Shown here one piece after another: positions 1 through 5,743 of a DNA stretch of 7,973 nucleotides. The DNA is taken from NCBI GenBank assembly GCA_903893935.1, contig CAITOD010000065.1, positions 1-7,973 of the forward strand. The letters are read 5' to 3'. This stretch comes from an uncultured Sphingomonadales bacterium. Lineage in GTDB: Bacteria > Pseudomonadota > Alphaproteobacteria > Sphingomonadales > Sphingomonadaceae. The notes under the pieces are model-generated. The model was given only the letters and a program-made list of their open reading frames with translations. It was not told the DNA's origin and did not search any database. Within the stretch, counting starts at the first letter, position 1; the number at the start of each line of letters is the position of its first letter. The position numbers and the translations under genes are program-made.

Positions 1-548
1 GGCATCGCGCCGACCACGATGCGGCGCACTTCGCGGCCCTTGAGCGCTTCGATTTCGGCGAGCCCAGCCTCGAGCTCGACCCGGGCGAGGCGGAATGCGC
101 GCGCGAGCGCCTGGCCCGCATCGGTCAGCGCCACCGAATTGCTGCGGCGTTCGACCAGCGTCTTGCGCAAGCTGAGCGACAGATCCTTGACCGCGCGATG
201 GAGCGTCGGCACCGCGAGACCGGTAGCAAGGCTCGCCCCCAGATAACTGCCGCTGTCGGCAAGTGCCAGCAGCGCGCGCAGCCGCGCGGTGGTGACATGC
301 GGGCTGATCGCGTGGTTGAGCGCCGCGCTGATGCGCGGCACCAGCACTTGCGCGGCGGGTGTCGGCACCATGCCGTCGTGCCGCCGTTCGAACAGCGGGA
401 CCGCCAGTTGGTGTTCGACCCGCGCCAGTGCCTGCGTCAGCGCGGGCTGGGTCAGATTGACTGCGCGCGCCGCAGCCCCCATCGTGCCGGTCTGCGCAAT
501 TTGCACGATCGCCGCCAGATGGCGCAAGTTGTAGTCCCAGATATCCAT
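1..548 (-). CDS. LysR-family regulator with two tandem winged-helix domains, C-terminus beyond window
   Basis: A transcriptional regulator, read leftward from ATG at 548 to the window edge with no stop; 182 residues are visible. Residues about 8-67 form a canonical LysR N-terminal winged helix (LTQPALTQALARVE recognition region, then LFERR and the wing). Residues about 88-147 are a second, more diverged copy, with GSYLGAS, an L-x-x-A-V-x-x-L helix, LVERR and LTDAG. The two copies align at a fixed 79-residue offset without gaps (residues 11-66 against 90-145; 17 of 56 identical by my count). Ordinary LTTRs have one such domain. At about residue 171 the sequence GREVRRIVVGAM looks like the linker and first strand of the effector-binding domain, which lies outside the window. 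No clear Shine-Dalgarno precedes the ATG. It diverges from the 611-2511 operon with a 62-bp gap, so by usual LTTR logic it probably regulates that operon and itself. The effector is unknown. Confidence 0.88.
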   Translation of the reverse strand, partial: MDIWDYNLRHLAAIVQIAQTGTMGAAARAVNLTQPALTQALARVEHQLAVPLFERRHDGMVPTPAAQVLVPRISAALNHAISPHVTTARLRALLALADSGSYLGASLATGLAVPTLHRAVKDLSLSLRKTLVERRSNSVALTDAGQALARAFRLARVELEAGLAEIEALKGREVRRIVVGAM

Positions 549-610
549 GCGAGCGGCACTTTAGCAAAATCTAATGGCTTGACCAGCCGCGCGGCATTCG
601 CTCTCGTGTC
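549..610. promoter_or_regulatory. Divergent promoter/operator between the LysR gene and the TIM-barrel operon
   Basis: This 62-bp spacer must hold the promoters of both divergent genes. At 561-574 there is an inverted repeat TTAG-N6-CTAA, which contains the T-N11-A spacing typical of LysR-type binding sites (562-574). It lies only 12 bp upstream of the regulator start codon, which would suit autoregulation. TTGACC at 579-584 resembles a -35 hexamer for the rightward gene, but the matching -10 position (around 602-607) is GC-rich and poor. The region is more AT-rich than its surroundings around 558-580. The operator assignment is inference from position and symmetry. Confidence 0.45.
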
Positions 611-1459
611 ATGATGCGGCTTGATCTGTTTCGTTCATTGTGGGGTTGGCAGGGTGATTGGGCGCAGTGTGGCGCCGAATGCCGCGCACATGGCTTTGTC
701 GGGGTCGAGGCGCGGCTGCCCGCAGCGGCGGAGGACCGGCGCGCACTGAAAGCCGCGCTTGCGGGCGAGGGGCTCGATTATATTGCGGTGGTGTTCACCG
801 GCGGCGATGTGATCCCCGATCAGAGCTGGACTCCGGCGCAGCATCTCGACCGGCTGGCCGAAGCGATCGAGGGTGCGCGCGCGGTGGGCGCGCGGTTCGT
901 CAACGTGCTGCCCGGCAACGACCGCTGGCCGCTGGCGGTGCAAGTCGATTTCTTTGGCCGCGCGCAAGCGCTGGCCGATGCGGCGGGCATGTGCTGCAGC
1001 TTTGAAATCCATCGCGCGACGTCGCTGTACAGCCCGTGGGTCACGCTCGAAATCATCGCGCAAGTGCCGCACTTGCGGTTTACCGCCGATCTCAGCCACT
1101 GGGTGGTGGTGTGCGAGCGATTGCTCGATCACCCCGCCGATGACCTTTCGCCGTTCCTGACGCGCGTCCACCATGTGCAGGCGCGCGTCGGCTATGACCA
1201 GGGGCCGCAAGTGCCGCATCCCGCCGCACCCGAATACGCGCGCGAACTGGCCTGGCATCAGGCCGCGTGGGAAGCGGTGTGGGCCGCACAGCGCGCGCGC
1301 GGGCAGGCGGTAACGACGCTCACCCCCGAATTCGGCCCCGATGGCTATACGCACTTGCTGCCGTTTACGCGCGCGCCGATTGCCGATATCCGGTTGCTCA
1401 ACCAGTGGATGGCCGCGACCGAGCGCGACCGTTTTGCCGCCTGGAGCGACTTGCCATGA
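611..1459 (+). CDS. TIM-barrel sugar-phosphate isomerase/epimerase-like protein (xylose-isomerase-like, AP endonuclease family 2 fold)
   Basis: A soluble 282-residue protein of usual length for this fold. The metal-ligand pattern of the family is visible: Glu132 in SFEIH, Asp160 with His163 in TADLSHW, His187/His188 in RVHHVQARVG, and Glu240 in TPEFG. The stretch ARVGYDQGPQVPHPAAPEY (from about 191) is typical of uncharacterised COG1082-type members. Relatives isomerise or epimerise sugars, and some dehydrate 3-dehydroshikimate, so the reaction here cannot be named. There are two adjacent ATG codons at 611 and 614. Neither has a recognisable Shine-Dalgarno, so the start may be leaderless or slightly different. 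The gene's TGA overlaps the ATG of the dioxygenase gene (ATGA at 1456-1459), so the two are co-translated and probably act on one substrate path. Control by the divergent tandem-HTH LysR protein is likely. Confidence 0.82.
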   Translation: MMRLDLFRSLWGWQGDWAQCGAECRAHGFVGVEARLPAAAEDRRALKAALAGEGLDYIAVVFTGGDVIPDQSWTPAQHLDRLAEAIEGARAVGARFVNVLPGNDRWPLAVQVDFFGRAQALADAAGMCCSFEIHRATSLYSPWVTLEIIAQVPHLRFTADLSHWVVVCERLLDHPADDLSPFLTRVHHVQARVGYDQGPQVPHPAAPEYARELAWHQAAWEAVWAAQRARGQAVTTLTPEFGPDGYTHLLPFTRAPIADIRLLNQWMAATERDRFAAWSDLP

Positions 1460-2511
1460 CTCATTTTGATGCGGTGCCGATCATCGATATCCGTGGTCTG
1501 TTCAGCGACGATCTGGCCGCGCGCCAGGCTGTGGCCGATGAAATCGGCCGTGCCTCGCGCGACGTCGGGTTCTTCTACATTCGCGGGCACGGCATTGCTG
1601 CCGACCGGATCGCCGCCTTGCGCGCCGCGACCGAAGTGCTGTTTGCGCAAAGCCTCGACTGGAAAATGCGCTGCCACATCGGGCTCGGGCGCGGGCACAA
1701 GGGCTATGTGCCCGAAGGCTCGGAATATTACGGCGGCGGGCGCCCCGATCTGAAAGAGGCGTGGGATATCGGTTTCGAATGCGACGACGATCACCCGTTC
1801 GTGCGCGCCGGGCAGCCCTTGATCGGCGGCAACAAGTGGCCCGATCTGCCGGGCTTTCGCGCGGCGGTCGAGGCCTATTACGCCGATGTCTTCGCGCTCG
1901 GGCGCAAGCTGTTCCAGGGTTTCGCGCTGGCGCTGGGGCAGGACGAACACGCGTTCGATGCGCTGGTCACGTGCCCCCCTTCGAAACTGCGGCTGATCCA
2001 CTACCCGGTCGATCCCACCGCCGAAGATGCACCCGGGATCGGCGCACACACCGATTACGAATGCTTCACGCTGCTGCTGGCCGACCAGCCCGGGCTCGAA
2101 GTGCTCAACGGTCTCGGCCAGTGGATCGATGCGCCGCCGGTCACGGTCGAAGGCGAAGAACTGTTCGTGATCAATGTCGGCGACATGCTCGAAGTGATGA
2201 CCGCCGGGCAATTTGTCGCCACCACGCACCGCGTGCGCAAAGTGCAGCACGAACGCTATTCGTTCCCGCTGTTTTACGCCTGCGACTATGCGACGAAAAT
2301 CTGCCCGCTGCCGCAGTTCGACCCGACCGGCGAAAAGGCAGCGGCTTATCCCGATATTTCGATCGGCGATCACATGTGGTCGATGGCGCTGCAGACGTAT
2401 CGCTATCTGCGCGACAAACTGGCCGCCGGCGAACTCGCGCTGCCCGAAAATGCGCGCGCGACCAACACGTTCGGCCAGTTCAAGGCGCTCGCCCCGGCGG
2501 AACGGACCTGA
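1456..2511 (+). CDS. Isopenicillin-N-synthase-family Fe(II)/2-oxoglutarate-dependent oxygenase
   Basis: A 351-residue cytosolic non-haem iron oxygenase. The N-terminal DIOX_N region is clear: VPIIDIRGL (7-15), then the SRDVGFFYIRGHGI segment at about 34-47. The C-terminal jelly-roll has the full 2-His-1-carboxylate triad: His198 and Asp200 in GAHTDYECFTLLL, and distal His258 in ATTHRV. The R-x-S cosubstrate motif is Arg267-Tyr-Ser269 in ERYSFPLFY, which favours use of 2-oxoglutarate. All key residues are present, so the enzyme should be active. The family hydroxylates, desaturates or cyclises small molecules; the substrate is not readable from sequence. I chose ATG 1456 because it overlaps the upstream TGA, sits 9 nt after GGAG (1443-1446), and gives the normal family N-terminus. 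It is the second gene of the operon begun at 611, and a hairpin repeat follows its stop. Confidence 0.9.
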   Translation: MTHFDAVPIIDIRGLFSDDLAARQAVADEIGRASRDVGFFYIRGHGIAADRIAALRAATEVLFAQSLDWKMRCHIGLGRGHKGYVPEGSEYYGGGRPDLKEAWDIGFECDDDHPFVRAGQPLIGGNKWPDLPGFRAAVEAYYADVFALGRKLFQGFALALGQDEHAFDALVTCPPSKLRLIHYPVDPTAEDAPGIGAHTDYECFTLLLADQPGLEVLNGLGQWIDAPPVTVEGEELFVINVGDMLEVMTAGQFVATTHRVRKVQHERYSFPLFYACDYATKICPLPQFDPTGEKAAAYPDISIGDHMWSMALQTYRYLRDKLAAGELALPENARATNTFGQFKALAPAERT

Positions 2512-2516
2512 CGCTA

Positions 2517-2625
2517 GAGCATGATGCGAAAAAGTGGGCACCGGTTTTTCGCAATAAATCATGCGAAAACAAAGACTCCTGGAGCATGATGCGATTCTTT
2601 CTTATCGCATCATGCTCCAGGGTCT
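2517..2625. repeat. Two-hairpin palindromic intergenic repeat (RIME/REP-like)
   Basis: An approximately 109-bp mosaic element between convergent genes. The 13-mer GAGCATGATGCGA occurs directly at 2517-2529 and 2582-2594 and inverted at 2605-2617. The left half can fold: GCATGAT (2519-2525) plus GCGAAAAA (2526-2533) pair with TTTTTCGC (2545-2552) and ATCATGC (2558-2564), leaving a 5-nt bulge. The right half is a near-perfect hairpin. The sequence, with its GTGGGCACCGG centre, resembles dispersed alphaproteobacterial palindromic repeats such as the rhizobial RIME1 class, a resemblance I recall rather than searched. It is non-coding and carries no transposase. Confidence 0.8.
2573..2625. terminator. 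Strong hairpin between convergent genes, possible bidirectional transcription barrier
   Basis: The arms CCTGGAGCATGATGCGAT (2578-2595) and its exact complement (2604-2621) form an 18-bp stem with an 8-nt TCTTTCTT loop. Allowing one bulged T at 2577, four more pairs form (2573-2576 with 2622-2625). It lies downstream of both the dioxygenase gene (stop 2511) and the leftward acyl-CoA synthetase gene (stop 2658), where it could block read-through in both directions. No T-run follows the stem on either strand, so it is not a classical Rho-independent terminator. It may simply be part of the repeat element. Confidence 0.4.
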
Positions 2626-2657
2626 GTTCCGCTGCCATTGTGCGCTACGCGAAAGCG

Positions 2658-4235
2658 TCAGGCCACGCCGCGCTCTTGTCCGGCCCAATATTCGGCGCGC
2701 ATGGCTTTCTTGTCGAACTTGCCGACTGCGGTGCGCGGCAGCGCGTCCTTGAAAAACACGTGTTTGGGGGCTTTGACGCTGCCGATCCGGTCTTTGCAAT
2801 GCGCGATGATCGCGGCCGCATTGGGCGCACCGGGGCCGGCGACCACCAGTGCGGTGACGGCTTCGCCCCATTTTTCATCGGGAATGCCGATCGCGGCGCA
2901 TTCGAGAATGCCCGGCAGTTCGGTCACCGCGGCTTCGACTTCGGTGCAGAACACGTTGAACCCGCCGGTGACGATCATGTCCTTCTTGCGATCGACGATG
3001 TAATAGAACCCGTCGGCGTCGCGCCGGCCGACATCGCCGGTGTGGTGCCAGCCGTGCGCCCAGGTTTCCGCGCTGATCCCGGGCAATTCGAAATAGCCGC
3101 CGCCGACGATCCCGCCGCGCCCGACAATTTCACCGACTTCGCCGTCGCCAAGCAGATTGCCGTCGTCGTCCATCAGTTCGACGCGCACCGAATACGTCTG
3201 CTGGCCGCAGCTCGCCAGCCGCTCGGGATGGTCGCCCGCAGCCGCTGCCGCCACCACTTGCGGTGAAAGCCAGGTGGCGACGAGGTGGAATTCGGTCTGG
3301 CCATAGCTCTGGCACATGCACGGCCCGAACACCTCGACCATCTGGCGCAGCTTTTCGGGCGCGCAGGCGGACCCGGCGAGCAGAAAGTATTGCAGGCTCG
3401 AATAATCGACATCGCGCACGCGCGGGTGCGCGAGCATCGTATAGACCGCGGTCGGCGGCAGGAACGTATGCGTCACGCGATAGTGCGCGATGGCATCCAT
3501 CACCGCATCGGCATCGAATTGCGGCAGCACCACGACGGTGGCGCCCATCGCAATGCCCGCCATCGTGAATGGCCCTGCGGCATGGGTCAGCGGTGCCGTC
3601 GCCAGGAACACCGGCCATTGCGGGCTGTCACCCTGACGCAGCGCCATGATCTGCCCGATCGTTTCGAGCATTGTGCCCCAGCTGCGGTTGAGCACGCGCA
3701 CGCCTTTGGCCGGGCCGGTGGTGCCGCCGGTGGCGATGATCGCGGTCAGTTCCTCACCATTGCCGGTAGGATCGCCGCAGTCGGCAACCGGCGGCGCTCC
3801 GGCCGGGCGCATGAATGCGTCGAGCGAGGGGGTGTCGCCATCGGCCGCATCGAGACAGACCATCAGGCGGATAGTCGGCACCGCATCGCGCACCGTGCGC
3901 GCATCAGCGGCGTAGTGCGAATGGTAGAACAGCACCGAAGCGCGCACATACGTCAGATAGGCGATATTGTCGGCCAGCGCATTGCGCGTGTTGACCGGAA
4001 TCCATGCCGCACCCGCGCGCCACAGCGACAGCATGGCCACCAGCACGCCGGGGTGGTTGGGCCCCATTACCGCGACCGCTTCCTGATGCGCCAGCCCGGC
4101 ATCGAGCAGCGCGCCCGCGACGCGGTGGGTAAGCGCGTGGACTTCGCCATACGTAAGGCTCTGGCCATTGGCGACGAGCAGCGTGCGATCCGGATGGAGC
4201 CGGACCTGGCGGTCGAAATAATCGATGTTACGCAT
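2658..4235 (-). CDS. AMP-forming acyl-CoA synthetase (ANL superfamily), probable aromatic or fatty acid:CoA ligase
   Basis: A 525-residue adenylate-forming ligase that would make acyl-AMP and then acyl-CoA in the cytoplasm. Expected motifs appear in order: P-loop ATGGTTGPAKG (168-178, with Ala where Pro is usual before the Lys), QSYGQTEF (309-316), HHTGD with Asp401, YIVDRKKDMIVTGGFN (412-427, Arg416 and the hinge), and C-terminal TAVGKFDKK with Lys506 as the adenylation lysine. Length and motifs are complete. The ATG at 4235 lies inside the end of the ligE-like gene (TAA 4230-4228, 8-bp overlap), so translation is probably coupled. The context suggests a lignin-derived acid as substrate, for example an acid formed when the beta-etherase product side chain is oxidised, or a hydroxycinnamate. 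This is inference, since family membership does not settle chain type. It is unrelated in fold to the NDP-forming FerA in the same locus. Confidence 0.9.
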   Translation of the reverse strand: MRNIDYFDRQVRLHPDRTLLVANGQSLTYGEVHALTHRVAGALLDAGLAHQEAVAVMGPNHPGVLVAMLSLWRAGAAWIPVNTRNALADNIAYLTYVRASVLFYHSHYAADARTVRDAVPTIRLMVCLDAADGDTPSLDAFMRPAGAPPVADCGDPTGNGEELTAIIATGGTTGPAKGVRVLNRSWGTMLETIGQIMALRQGDSPQWPVFLATAPLTHAAGPFTMAGIAMGATVVVLPQFDADAVMDAIAHYRVTHTFLPPTAVYTMLAHPRVRDVDYSSLQYFLLAGSACAPEKLRQMVEVFGPCMCQSYGQTEFHLVATWLSPQVVAAAAAGDHPERLASCGQQTYSVRVELMDDDGNLLGDGEVGEIVGRGGIVGGGYFELPGISAETWAHGWHHTGDVGRRDADGFYYIVDRKKDMIVTGGFNVFCTEVEAAVTELPGILECAAIGIPDEKWGEAVTALVVAGPGAPNAAAIIAHCKDRIGSVKAPKHVFFKDALPRTAVGKFDKKAMRAEYWAGQERGVA

Positions 4236-5082
4236 GGCTGGCGGTTTCTTCCCGTCCGGTGATTTTCGCGGTTTCGGCGGCGGTCGAGGCGGGGCCGGTG
4301 TTGCGGCTGATCAGCCCGCCGACCAGCGTCGGGCCTTTCGCGAACGGGGCAGGGTCGCCTTCGCGCGGTTGCAGGCCGAACAGCGGGCTCATCCCCGGAA
4401 TCCGGCCGAGGCCGCCGTACAAGTCGAAACCGCGATCGATCCAGTCGCGCAGCGGCTCGTCATCGGTCATCGGCGGAATGTCGGCAATGCTGGCGCACCA
4501 CAGGAACACCGCGAGCGCGCGGTAGTCGGCGTAATTGGGGCTCTCGCCGCCCAGCCAGCGATGCTCGCGCAAGATCCCGCGCAGCAATTCGAGTTCGGGC
4601 AGCACCATCGGCAGGCGATCCTCGCGCCCGGCGGCGAGCTCTTCCATCGGCGCGCCCCACATGCGGCGGCGCGATTCGACAATATAGGGGATGTCTTCGG
4701 CATGGCAGCGGTCGCGGTACTGCACGGCATAGCAGCGCGCCCACGGGCCGACCGCGGTCTTCCACAGCCAGGTTTCGAGGAACTGGGCCAGCACGCGCAC
4801 CGAAGGATCGCCGATCAGCGTGGGGCGATCGGGATATTTGCGATCGAGATGTTCGGCGATCAGCCACGAATCGAGCACCCATTCGCCTTGGTCGACAATC
4901 ACCGGCAGACGCTCGGAATGCCCCTGCGTGCGCTCGAGGATGCCGGTAAACCCGCCGTCGACCACATCGAGATCGAGCCCTTTGTGCTTGATCGCATATT
5001 TCGTCGCCCACACGAACGGGCTGGTGGTGCAGCCGCTGGCGTGTTGCAGATCGTAAAAGGTGATGCGGTTGTCGTGTGCCAT
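4228..5082 (-). CDS. ligE: Glutathione S-transferase-type beta-aryl etherase (LigE/LigP family)
   Basis: A 284-residue GST-superfamily protein. As I recall SYK-6 LigE (about 281 aa), the two align almost without gaps: TFYDLQ, SGCTTSPFVWATKYAIKHKG, GGFTGILERTQG, SERLPVIVD, GEWVLDSWLIAEHLD, WLWKTAVGPW, AGREDRLP, NYADYRALAVFLW, PLRDWIDRGFDL and GMSPLFGL. Ser21 and cis-Pro60 with Asp71-Ser72 mark the thioredoxin-fold glutathione site; the helical domain follows. LigE/LigP enzymes attack the beta carbon of (betaR)-alpha-keto-beta-aryl-ether lignin dimers with glutathione, releasing guaiacol and a glutathionyl ketone. I chose ATG 5082 over the in-frame ATGs at 5091 and 5115 because AAGAGG (5097-5092) lies 9 nt upstream and the resulting N-terminus matches LigE. 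It overlaps the downstream acyl-CoA synthetase gene. LigE and LigP cannot be separated by eye. Confidence 0.85.
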   Translation of the reverse strand: MAHDNRITFYDLQHASGCTTSPFVWATKYAIKHKGLDLDVVDGGFTGILERTQGHSERLPVIVDQGEWVLDSWLIAEHLDRKYPDRPTLIGDPSVRVLAQFLETWLWKTAVGPWARCYAVQYRDRCHAEDIPYIVESRRRMWGAPMEELAAGREDRLPMVLPELELLRGILREHRWLGGESPNYADYRALAVFLWCASIADIPPMTDDEPLRDWIDRGFDLYGGLGRIPGMSPLFGLQPREGDPAPFAKGPTLVGGLISRNTGPASTAAETAKITGREETASHA

Positions 5083-5234
5083 TGTCGCCATCCTCTTGCG
5101 CGCGCCTCGCTCCACGTGCTGCCGGGGCGCGTGGGCGAGTTTGTCGCGATATTGTTAGTAATGCATACAAATACGCGCAAGGGAAGAGGCTTTGGGCGCG
5201 CGTCGGTCAGCCCCTTGGGGCGGCGCCGGATTGC
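5083..5234 (-). promoter_or_regulatory. ligE upstream region with putative promoter and FerC-like box
   Basis: A 152-bp spacer between the ferC-like stop and ligE. It has one AT-rich island (5147-5173). TATTGTTAGTAAT at 5150-5162 (plus strand) matches 10 of 13 bases of the palindrome-containing sequence at the ferB promoter (read on the minus strand, 5688-5676); all three differences are transitions. A possible leftward promoter is TTGCGC (5180-5175), a 17-nt spacer, then TAACAA (5157-5152), which would place the box over the -10. The ligE Shine-Dalgarno AAGAGG is at 5097-5092. The promoter hexamers are weak matches. The palindrome GCCCCTTGGGGC at 5210-5221 follows ferC but has no T-run. Confidence 0.4.
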
Positions 5235-5651
5235 TCAGTCGGCGCGCCACAAGGCGCCGAGCGCGGGCACCAGATGGTCGCGGTGTTCGGGCGCGATGCG
5301 GGCCATCAGATCGTCTTCGAACGCGGTGGTGATGGCATCGGCTTCGGCGCGCCGCTGGTGGCCGAGCGCGGTCAGCAGCACGGCTTGCGACTTGCCATCG
5401 ATCGGGCGGCGCTCGATCAGCCCGGCTTCTTCGAGCCGGCCGAGCAGCGGCACCATGTTGGCGCGCTGGATATCGAGCACCCGGCCGATCTCGCTGGCGG
5501 TCGCATCGGTGCGGTGTTCGATCAACAGCAGCACCGAGGCTTCGGCGATCCGCAAGTCGATCGTGGCCAGCCGGCGCGCCAGTTCGGCCATCATCGCATT
5601 GGCGGCGCGGCGCAAAGTATAGCCCGGGCGGTGGCGCAGAACATCGGTCAT
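5235..5651 (-). CDS. ferC: MarR-family regulator, probable repressor of ferBA (FerC-like)
   Basis: A 138-residue protein with MarR architecture: dimerisation helices at both ends, a helix-turn-helix at about 50-75 (TASEIGRVLDIQRANMVPLLGRLEEAGLI) and a wing at about 79-93 (ERRPIDGKSQAVLLT, lacking the common D-R-R wing triplet). It is divergent from ferB with a 92-bp spacer. In SYK-6 a MarR-type protein, FerC, represses ferBA and is released by hydroxycinnamoyl-CoA esters. The symbol here rests on family, divergence and the adjacent ferBA genes, not on a recalled alignment. The palindrome TATTGACAATA in the shared spacer is the probable operator. The start at 5651 has only a weak GAGAG upstream. 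ligE follows on the same strand after 152 bp, so some read-through into it is possible. Confidence 0.82.
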   Translation of the reverse strand: MTDVLRHRPGYTLRRAANAMMAELARRLATIDLRIAEASVLLLIEHRTDATASEIGRVLDIQRANMVPLLGRLEEAGLIERRPIDGKSQAVLLTALGHQRRAEADAITTAFEDDLMARIAPEHRDHLVPALGALWRAD

Positions 5652-5677
5652 CGGCAGGCTCTCGGCGGATGGATAGT

Positions 5678-5712
5678 TATTGACAATAGCATTTTTGGCG
5701 ATATTTTTGCCA
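5678..5712 (+). promoter_or_regulatory. ferBA promoter with overlapping MarR-type operator
   Basis: TTGACA at 5680-5685 is a perfect -35 consensus, followed after 16 nt by TATTTT (5702-5707) as -10. The -35 is embedded in the perfect palindrome TATTG-A-CAATA (5678-5688), so a dimeric repressor bound there would block RNA polymerase. A second inverted repeat TGGC-N9-GCCA (5696-5712) spans the -10, and ATTTTTG is directly repeated 12 bp apart (5691 and 5703). Both fit a second binding position. The spacer (5652-5743) is much more AT-rich than the coding DNA. The ferC promoter must lie in the same spacer on the other strand. Assigning the palindrome to FerC is inference. Confidence 0.62.
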
Positions 5713-5743
5713 TGATAGCAGCCCGATTGCGAAAGAGAGTCCC

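Noticed and set aside
198..614. 138-codon plus-strand open frame opposite the LysR gene
   Set aside because: The minus strand reads a clear double winged-helix protein through the same interval; the plus-strand translation is Arg-rich and featureless.
1345..2562. 405-codon open frame on the minus strand opposite the dioxygenase gene
   Set aside because: It is antisense to a gene with a complete His-Asp-His iron site, its translation is low-complexity and Arg-rich with no recognisable domain, and it runs through the palindromic repeat. Long antisense frames are expected in GC-rich DNA.
2517..2625. Insertion sequence end or transposon remnant
   Set aside because: The palindromes suggest mobility, but no transposase fragment and no flanking target duplication are visible, so a REP/RIME-type repeat is the simpler reading.
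1761..3266. 501-codon plus-strand open frame across the dioxygenase, the repeat and the ligase end
   Set aside because: It crosses two real genes in opposite orientations plus a non-coding repeat, and no domain is recognisable in its translation.
5083..5115. N-terminal extension of the LigE-like protein from ATG 5115 or 5091
   Set aside because: The extra residues have no counterpart in LigE as recalled, AAGAGG abuts ATG 5091 with no spacing, and the same AAGAGG is ideally spaced for ATG 5082.
5210..5221. GCCCCTTGGGGC palindrome as ferC terminator
   Set aside because: The stem is only 5 bp with a 2-nt centre and no T-run follows on the minus strand, so it is not a credible intrinsic terminator; such GC palindromes are common by chance in this composition.
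4225..5622. 465-codon plus-strand open frame opposite ligE and ferC
   Set aside because: It is antisense to two recognisable genes and spans their intergenic promoter region. The composition reflects G/C-ending codons on the other strand.
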